Below the pieces are notes generated by a model that saw only the letters and a list, made by a program, of their open reading frames with translations, was not told where the DNA came from and made no database searches. A stretch of 64,000 nt of DNA from HGM11416 sp034104345. GTDB taxonomy: Bacteria > Bacillota > Clostridia > Christensenellales > Borkfalkiaceae. Both the position numbers and the translations under genes were made by a program. Below, piece after piece: positions 28,999 through 38,075 of this stretch (the stretch's first letter is position 1; every line of letters begins with the position of its first letter). The stretch covers positions 1-64,000 of the forward strand of contig JAXEDY010000028.1 of NCBI GenBank assembly GCA_034104345.1. The letters run 5' to 3'.

Positions 28999-30164
28999 TA
29001 TTTTTCGCTCCCGTAAAGGTGGCACGAAACGTAGTGTTCGTCGTTTATCTTAATTTCGCAAGGGTATTCGCCGTCGCACGCGCCTATGCACCTGTTGCAT
29101 CTGTTTTTAAAATAACAGGTGTTCGGCAGGTTTATCGGGTTAGGGACCTGCCCCGGTATCGAATATAAAGGTTCGTTCGAATCGGAAGTGATAAGCGGCT
29201 TGCTTTTCTGAAGCCCTATCGTATAGGGGTGAAGCGGATTGTGGAAAATTTCGCTTGCCGAGCCGCGTTCGATAACCTTGCCCGCATACATAACCACAAC
29301 TTCGTCTGCCATTTCGGCTATTACGCCTAAATCGTGCGTTATGAGCATTATCGAACAGCCCTGATTTTTTTGCAAATCTTTTAAAAGTTCGAGTATCTGC
29401 GCCTGAATGGTAACGTCGAGCGCGGTGGTGGGTTCGTCGGCGATTATAAGTTTTGGATTGCCCGCAAGCGCCATCGCTATCATAACCCTTTGGCGCATAC
29501 CGCCCGAAAGTTCGTGCGGGTACGCCGCGTAAAAGCGTTCGGGCATGGATATGCCTACTTTTTTCAGCATTTCTATGCTGTATTCTTTAACCTGCGCCTT
29601 ACTAAGTTCGGGTTTATGCAAAAACGAAACTTCGTCGAGTTGGTAACCGATGGTAAACACGGGGTTTAAACTGGTCATCGGTTCCTGAAATATCATCGTT
29701 ATGTCTTTGCCGCGGATTTTGTGCATGGCTTCTGTGGGCATTTTCGTTATATCGAAGCCCAACTTTTCTCCGTTTAAGCCCATGCCCGCTTCGTCCGAAT
29801 TAAAGCGGATTTGCCCGCCCGTTACCTGACCTTGCGGAGCCTGCACGAGTTGCATTACCGAAAGCGAAGTTACGCTTTTTCCGCAACCCGATTCGCCTAC
29901 CACGCCGACTATCTTGTTTTTCGGTATCGAAAACGAAACGCCGTTCACCGATTTAACCGTGCCGCGGTCGGTGAAAAAACTCGTGTGCAGATCGTCTATC
30001 TCGATAATATTATTTTCGTCGCGCATGGCAACGGTATATTCTTCGGGTTTAAGTTTACGGCGCTTCTGCGCTTCGTAAAACTTCATCTGCTTTACGTTAT
30101 ATTTAATTATTTCGCGGCTTTCTTTCAGCGAAAGATAGTTCGAATTTTTTTTGTCTTTAATCAT
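28998..30164 (-). CDS. oppD: Oligopeptide ABC transporter ATP-binding protein, OppD type
   Basis: A 388-residue ABC ATPase with Walker A GESGCGKSV, signature LSGGMRQR, Walker B LIIADEPTTALD and the C-terminal CYFKNRCNRC ... YVSCHLYG region typical of OppD/DppD. About 45 extra residues rich in Lys/Glu precede the ABC domain. The ATG at 30164 lacks a clear ribosome binding site, so the true start may be one of the in-frame ATGs a little downstream. Its stop overlaps the OppF start by one base. There is a 136-nt gap to oppC, unusual inside a tight operon. Confidence 0.93.
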   Translation of the reverse strand: MIKDKKNSNYLSLKESREIIKYNVKQMKFYEAQKRRKLKPEEYTVAMRDENNIIEIDDLHTSFFTDRGTVKSVNGVSFSIPKNKIVGVVGESGCGKSVTSLSVMQLVQAPQGQVTGGQIRFNSDEAGMGLNGEKLGFDITKMPTEAMHKIRGKDITMIFQEPMTSLNPVFTIGYQLDEVSFLHKPELSKAQVKEYSIEMLKKVGISMPERFYAAYPHELSGGMRQRVMIAMALAGNPKLIIADEPTTALDVTIQAQILELLKDLQKNQGCSIMLITHDLGVIAEMADEVVVMYAGKVIERGSASEIFHNPLHPYTIGLQKSKPLITSDSNEPLYSIPGQVPNPINLPNTCYFKNRCNRCIGACDGEYPCEIKINDEHYVSCHLYGSEK

Positions 30165-30300
30165 TATGTAATATACAACGCACCTTAATCGCGGCGCCTT
30201 TCCTTAATAACTTTGCTGATGTACCGTAAAACGACTTTTTTTCGAAAGCGGCGTTTGCCTTATTCGTTTTGTCGCTTACTTTAAATTACTTTATAAAAAA

Positions 30301-31494
30301 TTACTTTCTCGCTTTGGGGTCCATTGCGTCGCGCAAGCCGTCGCCTACGAAGTTAAAGCCTAAAACGGCGATAACTATCATAATACCGGCGGGAAGCCAA
30401 AGGTTCATATAATTCTGAAGTATATCGGTTTCTTTCGCGGCGGAAATCATCGTTCCCCATGCCGCCTTAGGCGGTTGAACGCCCAGCCCCAAATAACTTA
30501 AAGTAGATTCGTATAAAATTACGCTGCCAAGCCCCAACGTCATCGAAACGATAAGTTGCGGCATTACGTTAGGCATTAAGTGAACGAATATTCTGCGCCA
30601 TGTGGGTATACCCATAACTTCGGTGGCGGTCATATATTCCTGCTCTCTCAGCGAAAGTATCTGCCCGCGTACGAGCCTTGCAACGCCGCTCCAGCTGAAA
30701 AAGGTTATTATCGCCATAAGCAGATAAATACGCCTGTCTGCGGGAACGTTCCACGAATCGATTACCGCCGAAGCGATAAGCAGAATGGGAAGCGTAGGTA
30801 TACAGTTGAATATATCGACTATTCGCATTATAAGTTGGTCTACCCAACCGCCGAAATAGCCCGAAATACCACCTAAAATAACGCCGATAAGCGTTTCTAA
30901 AATTACGACTATAAACCCGATGGTAAGCGAAATTCTGCCGCCTTCCATAAGGCGCGAAAACACGTCGTAACCTTGTTTGTCGGTTCCTAAAATATGGTCG
31001 CCCGAAACGGGAGCGAGCATGTTAAGCCCCGAACTTAACGTAACGTAAATTTTTACGGTAACGGTTTCGCCGTCCTGAACGTATTCGGCTTCTAATTCTT
31101 CTACGTCGACTTTTCCGTTATAGTCCGGAAAAACCTGAATTTGTCCGCTTTTATCATATTCGAACCATCTGGGATAAATCACGGGGCCCAAAAACGAGAA
31201 AGCAAACAAAAACACTATCATCACTATACCCACGATAGAAAGTTTCGAGCGAAAAAATCTGCGCAAAACCAACCTTGCGGGGCTCATTTCTTTATAAGTT
31301 TCTTTAACGGGTTCTTCTGCCGATTCGACTTTTTCTATCACGTCGCCGCCGCTTACGTTATCTATTTTTTCGTTTTTGACGCCAATTTCTTCGGCTTGAA
31401 GATTTTCTTCGGTAACAACGGAATTTTTATCCGCTACGGAAGAAATATTTTCGGCGTTTTCGCCGTTTGTTATATCCAATTTGTTTTCTTCCAT
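30301..31494 (-). CDS. oppC: Oligopeptide ABC transporter permease, OppC type
   Basis: A 397-residue inner-membrane permease with the binding-protein-dependent transport signature near residues 275-300 (EYMTATEVMGIPTWRRIFVH). Two departures from the ~300-residue norm stand out: an acidic N-terminal cytoplasmic extension of about 75 residues, and an insert of about 60 residues after the first membrane helix (PRWFEYDKSG ... VTLSSGLNML) that should face outside. It begins 3 nt after the oppB stop with its ribosome binding site inside oppB. Confidence 0.93.
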   Translation of the reverse strand: MEENKLDITNGENAENISSVADKNSVVTEENLQAEEIGVKNEKIDNVSGGDVIEKVESAEEPVKETYKEMSPARLVLRRFFRSKLSIVGIVMIVFLFAFSFLGPVIYPRWFEYDKSGQIQVFPDYNGKVDVEELEAEYVQDGETVTVKIYVTLSSGLNMLAPVSGDHILGTDKQGYDVFSRLMEGGRISLTIGFIVVILETLIGVILGGISGYFGGWVDQLIMRIVDIFNCIPTLPILLIASAVIDSWNVPADRRIYLLMAIITFFSWSGVARLVRGQILSLREQEYMTATEVMGIPTWRRIFVHLMPNVMPQLIVSMTLGLGSVILYESTLSYLGLGVQPPKAAWGTMISAAKETDILQNYMNLWLPAGIMIVIAVLGFNFVGDGLRDAMDPKARK

Positions 31495-31497
31495 ATC

Positions 31498-32865
31498 TTA
31501 ATCTCCGAGTTTAACGCGCGGGTCGACTATCGAATACATAATGTCGGAACACAGCGTGCCTATTACCGTAAGTATTGCAAGGAACATGTTATAACCCATT
31601 ACGAAAGGAACGTCGCCGCCCCTAAGCGCCTGATAGGCAAGCCGCCCTATGCCGTCGATACCGAAAACTTCTTCGGTTATCATCATACCGCCGAAAAGCG
31701 ACGGAAGTATGCCCGCAAGAAGAGTCGCAAGGGGTATCATAGTGTTTCTGAACGCGTGCTTGTAAATAACCGTTCCTTCCGAAAGCCCTTTCGCACGCGC
31801 GGTTCTTATATAATCTGAATTTAATACTTCGAGCGTGTTGGTTCGCGTATATCTCATAAGTCCGCCTATCGAAAGCATCACGTTAACGAGTATAGGTAGT
31901 GCAAGGTGGTGCAGAATGTCGCCTATTTTCAAGAAAAACCCGCCTATGCCGCCGCCGTAATCTTCGCCGCTTACAAGTCCGCTTGCGGGGAAAATTTTAA
32001 TATCTACCGCGAACGCCTTTATAACTATCGCGCCGAAAAAGTACGTCGGAAGCGAAATGCCTATCATCGTAAACACGGTAACCGCATAGTCGCGCACCGA
32101 ATATTGATGCGTGGCGCTGGATATACCGAGCGGAATTGCGATTAAAAACTGCAAAATCGTGGCGATAAGCGCGATTGCGAACGAAACCCACATGTTTTCT
32201 GCGATAACCGAGTTAACCGATTTGCCGTATTGAAACGACTGCCCCAAATCGCCTTTAAGCAGGTTACCCAGCCACTTGAAATAGCCGCCGAGTATCGCTC
32301 CGAATTTCTGGCTTGCTTTCGCAACGCTGTATTCGCACTTTTCGATTATGCTTTGCGTAAGATATTTTATATCGAGCGAAACTTCGCCTTCTTTTATTTC
32401 TGCGGAATATTGAGCGACGAGAAGCGGACTTCCCGTTACCTTTCCGTCTTTATCCGCTTTATAAAACTGCGCGTTTTGTTCGTTTATTCTTAAAACAAAC
32501 CCGTTACCCGAATAATCGCCCTGAACGAACGATTGCAGATCGGCGTCGGTAAGAAGCGCGTTTTCGTGTGCCTTTTCCCTTACCTTGCGGGTGTAAGTTC
32601 CCGAAATGTCGACGGAGTTGCCGTTTTCGTCGGTTCCCTCGGCTTCGACTTCCGCCGAGAAATAAGCCTGCGGCACGCTTAAACCGTAAAGTTCTTTAAA
32701 ACGGTCGATATCGTCCCATGTTATCGAGCCCTGGGCAAGTTGCGACGAGAATTTATTGTCGACGTAATCGTTCGGCATCATTCGCACAAGCGAATAAATT
32801 ATCACCGAAACGCCCAAAAGCACGATTAGCGATATTCCAAGCCGTTTTAGTATGTATTTCAGCAT
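31498..32865 (-). CDS. oppB: Oligopeptide ABC transporter permease, OppB type, with large extracellular insert
   Basis: A 455-residue permease; OppB is usually ~310. The N-terminal helix (LKYILKRLGISLIVLLGVS) and the C-terminal core (YIRTARAKGLSEGTVIYKHAFRN) are typical. Between the conserved FKELYGLSVP and YFKWLGNLLKGDLGQS segments, normally adjacent, about 140 residues are inserted at ~66-205. By topology this loop lies outside the membrane, where it could contact the binding protein. The start ATG has only a weak GGTG upstream. Confidence 0.93.
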   Translation of the reverse strand: MLKYILKRLGISLIVLLGVSVIIYSLVRMMPNDYVDNKFSSQLAQGSITWDDIDRFKELYGLSVPQAYFSAEVEAEGTDENGNSVDISGTYTRKVREKAHENALLTDADLQSFVQGDYSGNGFVLRINEQNAQFYKADKDGKVTGSPLLVAQYSAEIKEGEVSLDIKYLTQSIIEKCEYSVAKASQKFGAILGGYFKWLGNLLKGDLGQSFQYGKSVNSVIAENMWVSFAIALIATILQFLIAIPLGISSATHQYSVRDYAVTVFTMIGISLPTYFFGAIVIKAFAVDIKIFPASGLVSGEDYGGGIGGFFLKIGDILHHLALPILVNVMLSIGGLMRYTRTNTLEVLNSDYIRTARAKGLSEGTVIYKHAFRNTMIPLATLLAGILPSLFGGMMITEEVFGIDGIGRLAYQALRGGDVPFVMGYNMFLAILTVIGTLCSDIMYSIVDPRVKLGD

Positions 32866-32885
32866 ATTTTAGCACCATGCACTTA

Positions 32886-32912
32886 TTCCGCTCGCATTTT
32901 TCACGAGCGGAA
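32886..32912 (-). other. Intercistronic hairpin between oppA and oppB
   Basis: A 9-bp perfect stem (TTCCGCTCG/CGAGCGGAA) with a 9-nt loop in the 147-nt gap. No U-tract follows on the minus strand. Such hairpins after binding-protein genes often protect the upstream message and give more binding protein than permease; that role is inferred here. Confidence 0.6.
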
Positions 32913-33012
32913 CAGCGCCTTTGTCTTTTATATTGAATTTAGTGTTTTGCGGCGTTTTTTAACGTTTGCACCGCAAATTTTTCGTTCGTTAAAGCCTAAA
33001 CTATCCTTTACG

Positions 33013-35775
33013 TTATTTCGTGCGGAGCGAAATTGCGGTGAAGTTGCTGGTTAAGCCTTTATACGAAGTGGGGTTCTGGTTAAAGGTCGAATCGTCGATT
33101 TTAGTCTTGTTGTAAGCGAACATATCCATTCTTTGGTAAGTGGGAAGTTCAACCGCAAGTTCCATAACCATATCGAGAGCCTGCGAATAAAGCGTTTTGC
33201 GGCTCGGTTGAAGGTCGGTTTTTCTTGCTGCGTCGATGATACCGGAAAGTTCGTTTACGATGCCGAGTTCGGTTTTATATTTGTTGCTTGCGTTCTGCAA
33301 AATCTGTTTATAACCCCAGTTCAAAACCGAAGTGGCTTTCGAATCTTTGTGATATACCTGATACATATCGGGGTCGATTGTCGAACTCCACGCAGCCGCC
33401 CAAACGGTAAGTCCGCCGCTCGAAAGCAAACTTAACGCGTCTGCCTTGGTGGTTACGGTTATATCGAAGCCCCATCTGTTAAGCAAACGAGCCGAGTTTG
33501 CCATTGCGTTCCATGCGGGGTGGTCCTGCGTTTCGCCGGCTACCGTAAAGGTGTATTTAAGCGATTCGCCGCTCTTTGCGTAAACGCCGTCGCCGCCGAG
33601 AGTATAACCGTCCTTTTTAACAAGGCTCTGGATAAATTCTTTTTGTTCGTCCGCGGTAAAGGTCTGCCCCGCTTTTTTGCCCTTGCTTTGAACAAACGCT
33701 TTATAATCGGGATCGACCACGTTAAGATTCGCGGGGATCTGTCCGCCGATATACGGATAATAAGCGGTGCTGTCTGCGGGATAAGCCCAGTTGTTTTTCG
33801 ACATCGAACGGTAAATGCGTTCTGCCATAGTTCCGTAATAGTCGGTGCAGAGTTTGGTATCCATAGTATACATTATCGCGCGGCGAACATGTATCCCGGG
33901 AACCTTACCGGCGTTTATACCTATATAACCGTAACCCGCGGTGCTTACCGTTTTTGCGTCTAACCTGTCGTCTGCTTTAACGTTTGCCAAAGTCTGGGGT
34001 TTCGCGTTGGGTTCGGCAAAGTCGATACCGCCCGCCATAAGGTCGTCGACCATACGCTGTTCGGTAACTACTTTATATCTTACCTTTTTGATTTTCGAAA
34101 CGTTGTATTCGTTTCCGTCGGGTGCGGTTTTCTTCACGCCGCCTTTACCCATGTTGTAATAAGGGTTGCGTTCGTAATAAATGTAACCGTTGTTATAGAA
34201 GTCGCTTGCCTTGACGTTATCGATGCCGCCCGAAACTTTGCTTGCCGCATAAGCGCCCGCTCCAACGGGAACGCCGATTTTTTCGGAGTTTTTAACTACG
34301 TTGTTCAAGAAACTCTGCGAAGCGAATTCAACGCCGAAGTTTTCTTCATAGTCGAATTTATCGATGTGTTCTTTATCCGAATAATAATACATGGGGGCAA
34401 CGCCGATGCCGAAGTTCCAAATTGCTTTGGGATCTACACCTTTGATGGTTATCGACAAAACTTCGTTGTTTTTAGCAGATCCGTCGGCATTGTGTTCCGC
34501 TTTTGCATAAGTAACGGTGCCGTCGTCAACCACGGTGGCTTTGCCGTCTTTACCTATAACCGATTTCTTCTTGGTAAAAGTTACGGCTTCGTCTTTGTTG
34601 GCGAATTTAATACCGCTTACGTTTTTGACCGTGCGCGAACCCGAACCCTGTTTGAAGAACGCTTCCATTTCGGCATTCACGAGATATTCGTTAAGCGTAG
34701 AAGCGGTTTGCCAATAATAAAGAACGTTGGTGAGTTTTGCGGGAACGTTAAGCCCGTAAACCTGTTCGATTGCGTTTTCTTTGGTGTAAGTTTTGGCTTT
34801 TGCAAAATCGTTATCCAAAGTGAACGACATTTCCTGTTTTTTCTTGTTCCAGGTTAAAAGACCTTCGTTATAGAAGAAGGCTTCGACGTCGGTGGTGAAA
34901 ACGATGCTCTTGCCGTTTTTGTCGGTCGTAACTTCTTCGCCGTCTTCGTTGTAGAATTTAATTTCGGAATAAGTGCCGGTAGCGGCGGTGAAGTCGGATT
35001 CGAGTTCTTCCCTGAAGAAGCCTTTCGAACTGCTCGTGCCCGCAACGAGATCGAAATCGTTTACGATATTTTTATTCGCTTCGCTGTTATGCGAGTTGAG
35101 ATATTCTACGAGTTTCGCTCTGAAACCCGCAACGTTAAGCGTGCTGTCTTTTTTAATGATTTCGGCAGCGGCGGTTGCCAAAGCGGTAACCCTTGCGGTA
35201 GCCTTGGTCTGGAACTGCGTGCTGAAATTCTTTTGTTCGTCTTCGTTTTCGCTTTGAGTTCTATACGCTTTAAGCCCGACTATATCGGTCGAGTAAATGG
35301 TGCTCGAACCGGTGTATGCGGGATCGAGATAAACGTAATAGTTAAACAAAACGTCTTTGATGGTGAGCGGCGAACCGTTCGAGAACTTAACGTCGTTTTT
35401 AAGCGCGAAGTAATAAGTGGTCGTGCCGTCGGAATTATGAACGATACCTAAATCTTTTGTTATAACTTCTTCGTTATCTCCCCAGGTATAGTTGCCGTCT
35501 TTGTCGTTACCGAGCATTCCGAGTTGAGTCATGCCTATAACGTTGCTGTCTGCACCGCTGGTCGAAAAGAAGGGGTTGAACACCTTATCTACCGCAGGCG
35601 ACGAAAATACGAGCGCGTCGTTTTCGTTGTCGTAAGTCTTTCCTCCGTTATTACCCGAAGAAGAACCCGAATTGTTATTCGCAGGGCCGCAAGCCGCAAA
35701 CGAACCGAAACACATAACCGCGCTTAAAGCAAGCGACATAAGGGACGCAAACTTTTTTGCAAATCTGTTTTTCAT
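33013..35775 (-). CDS. oppA: Oligopeptide ABC transporter substrate-binding lipoprotein, OppA type
   Basis: A 920-residue SBP_bac_5-type lipoprotein (lipobox FAAC, lipidated Cys29). I start at the ATG at 35775 because AGGAG lies 8 nt upstream; the longer reading begins at a GTG overlapping that same ribosome binding site. Family landmarks include VFNPFFSTSG near the start, FSNGSPLTIKDVLFNY, the IHVRRAIMYTMD helix and the C-terminal WAAAWSSTIDPDMYQVY segment. The protein is well over the usual 520-600 residues, with extra sequence inside the N-terminal half. It captures peptides and delivers them to OppB/OppC. The 412-residue lipoprotein gene lies upstream in the same direction. Confidence 0.93.
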   Translation of the reverse strand: MKNRFAKKFASLMSLALSAVMCFGSFAACGPANNNSGSSSGNNGGKTYDNENDALVFSSPAVDKVFNPFFSTSGADSNVIGMTQLGMLGNDKDGNYTWGDNEEVITKDLGIVHNSDGTTTYYFALKNDVKFSNGSPLTIKDVLFNYYVYLDPAYTGSSTIYSTDIVGLKAYRTQSENEDEQKNFSTQFQTKATARVTALATAAAEIIKKDSTLNVAGFRAKLVEYLNSHNSEANKNIVNDFDLVAGTSSSKGFFREELESDFTAATGTYSEIKFYNEDGEEVTTDKNGKSIVFTTDVEAFFYNEGLLTWNKKKQEMSFTLDNDFAKAKTYTKENAIEQVYGLNVPAKLTNVLYYWQTASTLNEYLVNAEMEAFFKQGSGSRTVKNVSGIKFANKDEAVTFTKKKSVIGKDGKATVVDDGTVTYAKAEHNADGSAKNNEVLSITIKGVDPKAIWNFGIGVAPMYYYSDKEHIDKFDYEENFGVEFASQSFLNNVVKNSEKIGVPVGAGAYAASKVSGGIDNVKASDFYNNGYIYYERNPYYNMGKGGVKKTAPDGNEYNVSKIKKVRYKVVTEQRMVDDLMAGGIDFAEPNAKPQTLANVKADDRLDAKTVSTAGYGYIGINAGKVPGIHVRRAIMYTMDTKLCTDYYGTMAERIYRSMSKNNWAYPADSTAYYPYIGGQIPANLNVVDPDYKAFVQSKGKKAGQTFTADEQKEFIQSLVKKDGYTLGGDGVYAKSGESLKYTFTVAGETQDHPAWNAMANSARLLNRWGFDITVTTKADALSLLSSGGLTVWAAAWSSTIDPDMYQVYHKDSKATSVLNWGYKQILQNASNKYKTELGIVNELSGIIDAARKTDLQPSRKTLYSQALDMVMELAVELPTYQRMDMFAYNKTKIDDSTFNQNPTSYKGLTSNFTAISLRTK

Positions 35776-35849
35776 TTCTTTCACTCCTGTATATAAATGT
35801 TGTTTTTGCCGTTAATTTTGCCTTGCCTGACGATTTTTTTTCGTTAAGC

Positions 35850-35867
35850 AAAAAGGCATGCCTTTTT
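35850..35867. terminator. Palindromic hairpin upstream of oppA
   Basis: The perfect palindrome AAAAAGGCATGCCTTTTT can fold as a 7-bp stem with a CATG loop and a U-rich 3' side in either direction. It lies in the 196-nt gap between the 412-residue lipoprotein gene and oppA and could weaken read-through into oppA. No consensus promoter was found between it and oppA. Confidence 0.5.
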
Positions 35868-35971
35868 AAAATTTTTTTATTTTTTTCGGATATATTTTTT
35901 AAATTTATCCGTTGTTGCCGTAATACTTTTCTTCTGTCGGCGTTTAAGTTTTGCGTTTTACGCGCCGCCCG

Positions 35972-37210
35972 TTAAAACCCGAAAACTACTTGGTGAATGG
36001 CGACGGTAGCCGAGCAACCCGTTATTTTGTTGTTCCCTTTGTCTTTGAATAAAACGTTCCAGGTGCTTCCCGTTTTGCTTTCGTTAAATTCGGGATCGTT
36101 CATCAAAAGAAGAACTTTATAAGAAGTTATTTCAACTTTTAAGTTTTCGAACGTGCAGTTTTCCGCCGAGCCGCAAAGCGGAGCCATTGCGATTTTTTCG
36201 ACGACCGAATCGTTGCCCGCGTCCACCCAAAATTCTACTTTTTCGAAGTTGACGTCTTTAATCGTAACGCCGTTTACGTCGCCGAAAATACTTGCGCGAA
36301 CCGTGCCCGCCTCGTTTCCGTCGTAGTCGGTTTCGGTATATTCGCCGCCGGTTGAAATTATAAAGTTTTTAAGCGTTTTAACTCCGTTCGCCCCGAAAAT
36401 GCCCGTAAATCTTAACCCCTTGGTTTCGTCTTTCGCAAAAAGCGAATCCATATCGAGTATCGAGCCGCCGAAGTCGACGTCGTTCATTATATAAAGCGCT
36501 TTGCCCTGATATGCCGATTCGTCCGAATCGATTGCGTTTTCAAGGTCCGAAGCGGCGTTGATGATTTTATATTGCCCGTCGATGTATTTCGCGACTACGA
36601 TTTTCGTCTGATTATCCGAAGATTCTTCAAACGCAAAGTTTTCGTCGAAAACCTGCGCCATTTCTTTATCCGCGAAAAACTCGCCCGTGGCGGTGTGCCC
36701 CTCGTATTTGTCGGCGGCGGTAAGCACCGCTTTTTTAACAAAACTTTCTTTAAACGGAACCCCCGCTTCGGTTTCATACGAACCTATTTCGACGAAGTTT
36801 TCGCCGTCGTAATAGCCGATGCTGTATTTATAAACGGCTTTCACAACCCAGCGCGCGTAAAGCGTAACGCCTTCGGCGGGCGCTTCGTCGGCGTCGAAAT
36901 CCCATTTGTCGGCGTAACTTACGTCTTCGCCGTTTACGGTTTTGGTTTTATACCAGCCTTCGAGCCGATACCCTTGTTTTACAACTTCGCCGAAACTCGA
37001 ATCGTTAAGAGGTTTAATTTTTTTCGCAACGCCGTCTTTAAAAGTGTAGCGAAGTTCGACCGCGCTCGTGCTTGTTTTAAACGAGCCGCCTTCGAGTTCG
37101 TAAACGACTTTAAGCCCCGTGCGTTCGGCTTGCTCGCCGCAAGCAAACAACAGGCACGAAACGGCTAAAACCGCAAGAACAATTGTTAATATCTTTTTGC
37201 TTTTTTTCAT
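35972..37210 (-). CDS. Surface lipoprotein with InlB-type repeat
   Basis: A 412-residue lipoprotein (lipobox LFAC, lipidated Cys24; AGAGAG before the ATG). Residues ~55-125 contain one InlB/Listeria-Bacteroides type repeat (GYRLEGWYKTK ... TLYARWV). The C-terminal half has beta-helix-like strands (IYIMNDVDFGGSI-type, KTLKNFIIST, VTIKDVNFEKVEF, CTFENLKVEIT) as in right-handed parallel beta-helix surface proteins. It is the first gene of the minus-strand block and has a perfect promoter 175 nt upstream. Function unknown; binding to a polymer at the surface is plausible. Confidence 0.84.
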   Translation of the reverse strand: MKKSKKILTIVLAVLAVSCLLFACGEQAERTGLKVVYELEGGSFKTSTSAVELRYTFKDGVAKKIKPLNDSSFGEVVKQGYRLEGWYKTKTVNGEDVSYADKWDFDADEAPAEGVTLYARWVVKAVYKYSIGYYDGENFVEIGSYETEAGVPFKESFVKKAVLTAADKYEGHTATGEFFADKEMAQVFDENFAFEESSDNQTKIVVAKYIDGQYKIINAASDLENAIDSDESAYQGKALYIMNDVDFGGSILDMDSLFAKDETKGLRFTGIFGANGVKTLKNFIISTGGEYTETDYDGNEAGTVRASIFGDVNGVTIKDVNFEKVEFWVDAGNDSVVEKIAMAPLCGSAENCTFENLKVEITSYKVLLLMNDPEFNESKTGSTWNVLFKDKGNNKITGCSATVAIHQVVFGF

Positions 37211-37300
37211 TTTTAAACTCTCTGAATCTTGGCAGAATTTTTATACTTTGAACAAACCGCTCTTTCTTTCTCATTCTGTCGAAAAAAAATAGTTTTATGA

Positions 37301-37356
37301 ATAATATGCAACGTTTTATGCATTTAGTGCATAATATGCAGCAAAACTTGCATATA
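37301..37356 (-). promoter_or_regulatory. Cluster of TATGCA motifs in the leader of the 412-residue lipoprotein gene
   Basis: ATAATATGCA occurs twice as a direct repeat (37301-37310 and 37331-37340, 30 bp apart). The second copy is part of the palindrome TGCATAATATGCA (37328-37340), and further TTATGCAT and TTGCATAT copies lie between and beside them. They lie about 20-80 nt downstream of the predicted start of transcription, a position that suits a repressor. Confidence 0.45.
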
Positions 37357-37384
37357 GACCGATCATATTTTATAAGTACGCCTC

Positions 37385-37413
37385 ATTATAACACTTTGCC
37401 CACCTTATGTCAA
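37385..37413 (-). promoter_or_regulatory. Perfect consensus sigma-A promoter for the lipoprotein/opp block
   Basis: On the minus strand: TTGACA (37413-37408), 17-nt spacer, TATAAT (37390-37385). Both hexamers match consensus exactly. The leader to the ATG at 37210 would be about 168 nt. Confidence 0.85.
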
Positions 37414-38020
37414 CGTTTTTTTCGCGCGATATCCGCCAAAAAACCAAAAAAAGACAATTTCTTGTTATAACATATATAATTACTACTTATACCTCACTCG
37501 GCGCAAACAAAAAAACTAAGGCTCGACAGGCCGAATAATCGAACAGTTGAAAATTAGTTTTTTAAACCGTAAAAGCCGATAATCGGCATTTTTTTCGTCT
37601 TTAAAAAGGCGAATAAATATTTATTTGATTTTTTCGACCGTTTTCGGTGTATTTTATCGGCTGTATTTTTTTCGGTCGTTTTTTCGACAGAGCGCGGCAG
37701 GCTTATAACTTTTCCGCAAAGTTTTCTGCCGCTGTTTTTCATACTGTTTTTTGCCCCGTTTTTTACCCTGTTTTCTGCCCCTTGTTTTCCGCCCCTTGTT
37801 TTCCGCAGCGCCCCAACACCTCGCCCAACGATTTTTATTTTAATATAGTTGTTTAAGGTTTTAAGTGCGCAAAAACTTATCTATTTAACCGTAAAAGTGG
37901 AGCTATAAGCCCGTTATCGGCAATTTCGGCACGTTTATCGACAACCGCAGCCTCTTCAAAAAAACTTATAACGCCACAAAAAAGCGCATAAAAAAACCCC
38001 CGCCCAAGCGAGAGTTTTTT
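37414..38020. other. Gene-free stretch with low-complexity and repeat sequence
   Basis: No convincing gene. It holds a GCCGA/TCGGC hairpin followed by T-rich DNA (37565-37590), a pyrimidine-rich tract with GCCCCTTGTTTTCC repeated (about 37776-37806), and one copy of the dispersed 19-bp motif (37903-37921). At 37990-38020 a CTCGC/GCGGG hairpin flanked by A7 and T6 runs could terminate the decayed gene at 38076. Confidence 0.55.
37903..37921 (+). repeat. Dispersed 19-bp motif, copy at 37.9 kb
   Basis: CTATAAGCCCGTTATCGGC, preceded by AAAGTGGAG and followed by AATTTCGG. It belongs to a family with consensus CTATARGYCSWTTATCGSC found between genes across the window. Confidence 0.7.
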
Positions 38021-38075
38021 ATGTAGCAACCGTGCGGACGCACTTCTCGTAATAGTTCAGTTACGCCGCAAAAGT

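Noticed and set aside
29000..29025. Longer OppF N-terminus starting inside oppD
   Set aside because: The added residues are not conserved, and the ATG at 28998 has a ribosome binding site and a TAATG overlap with oppD.
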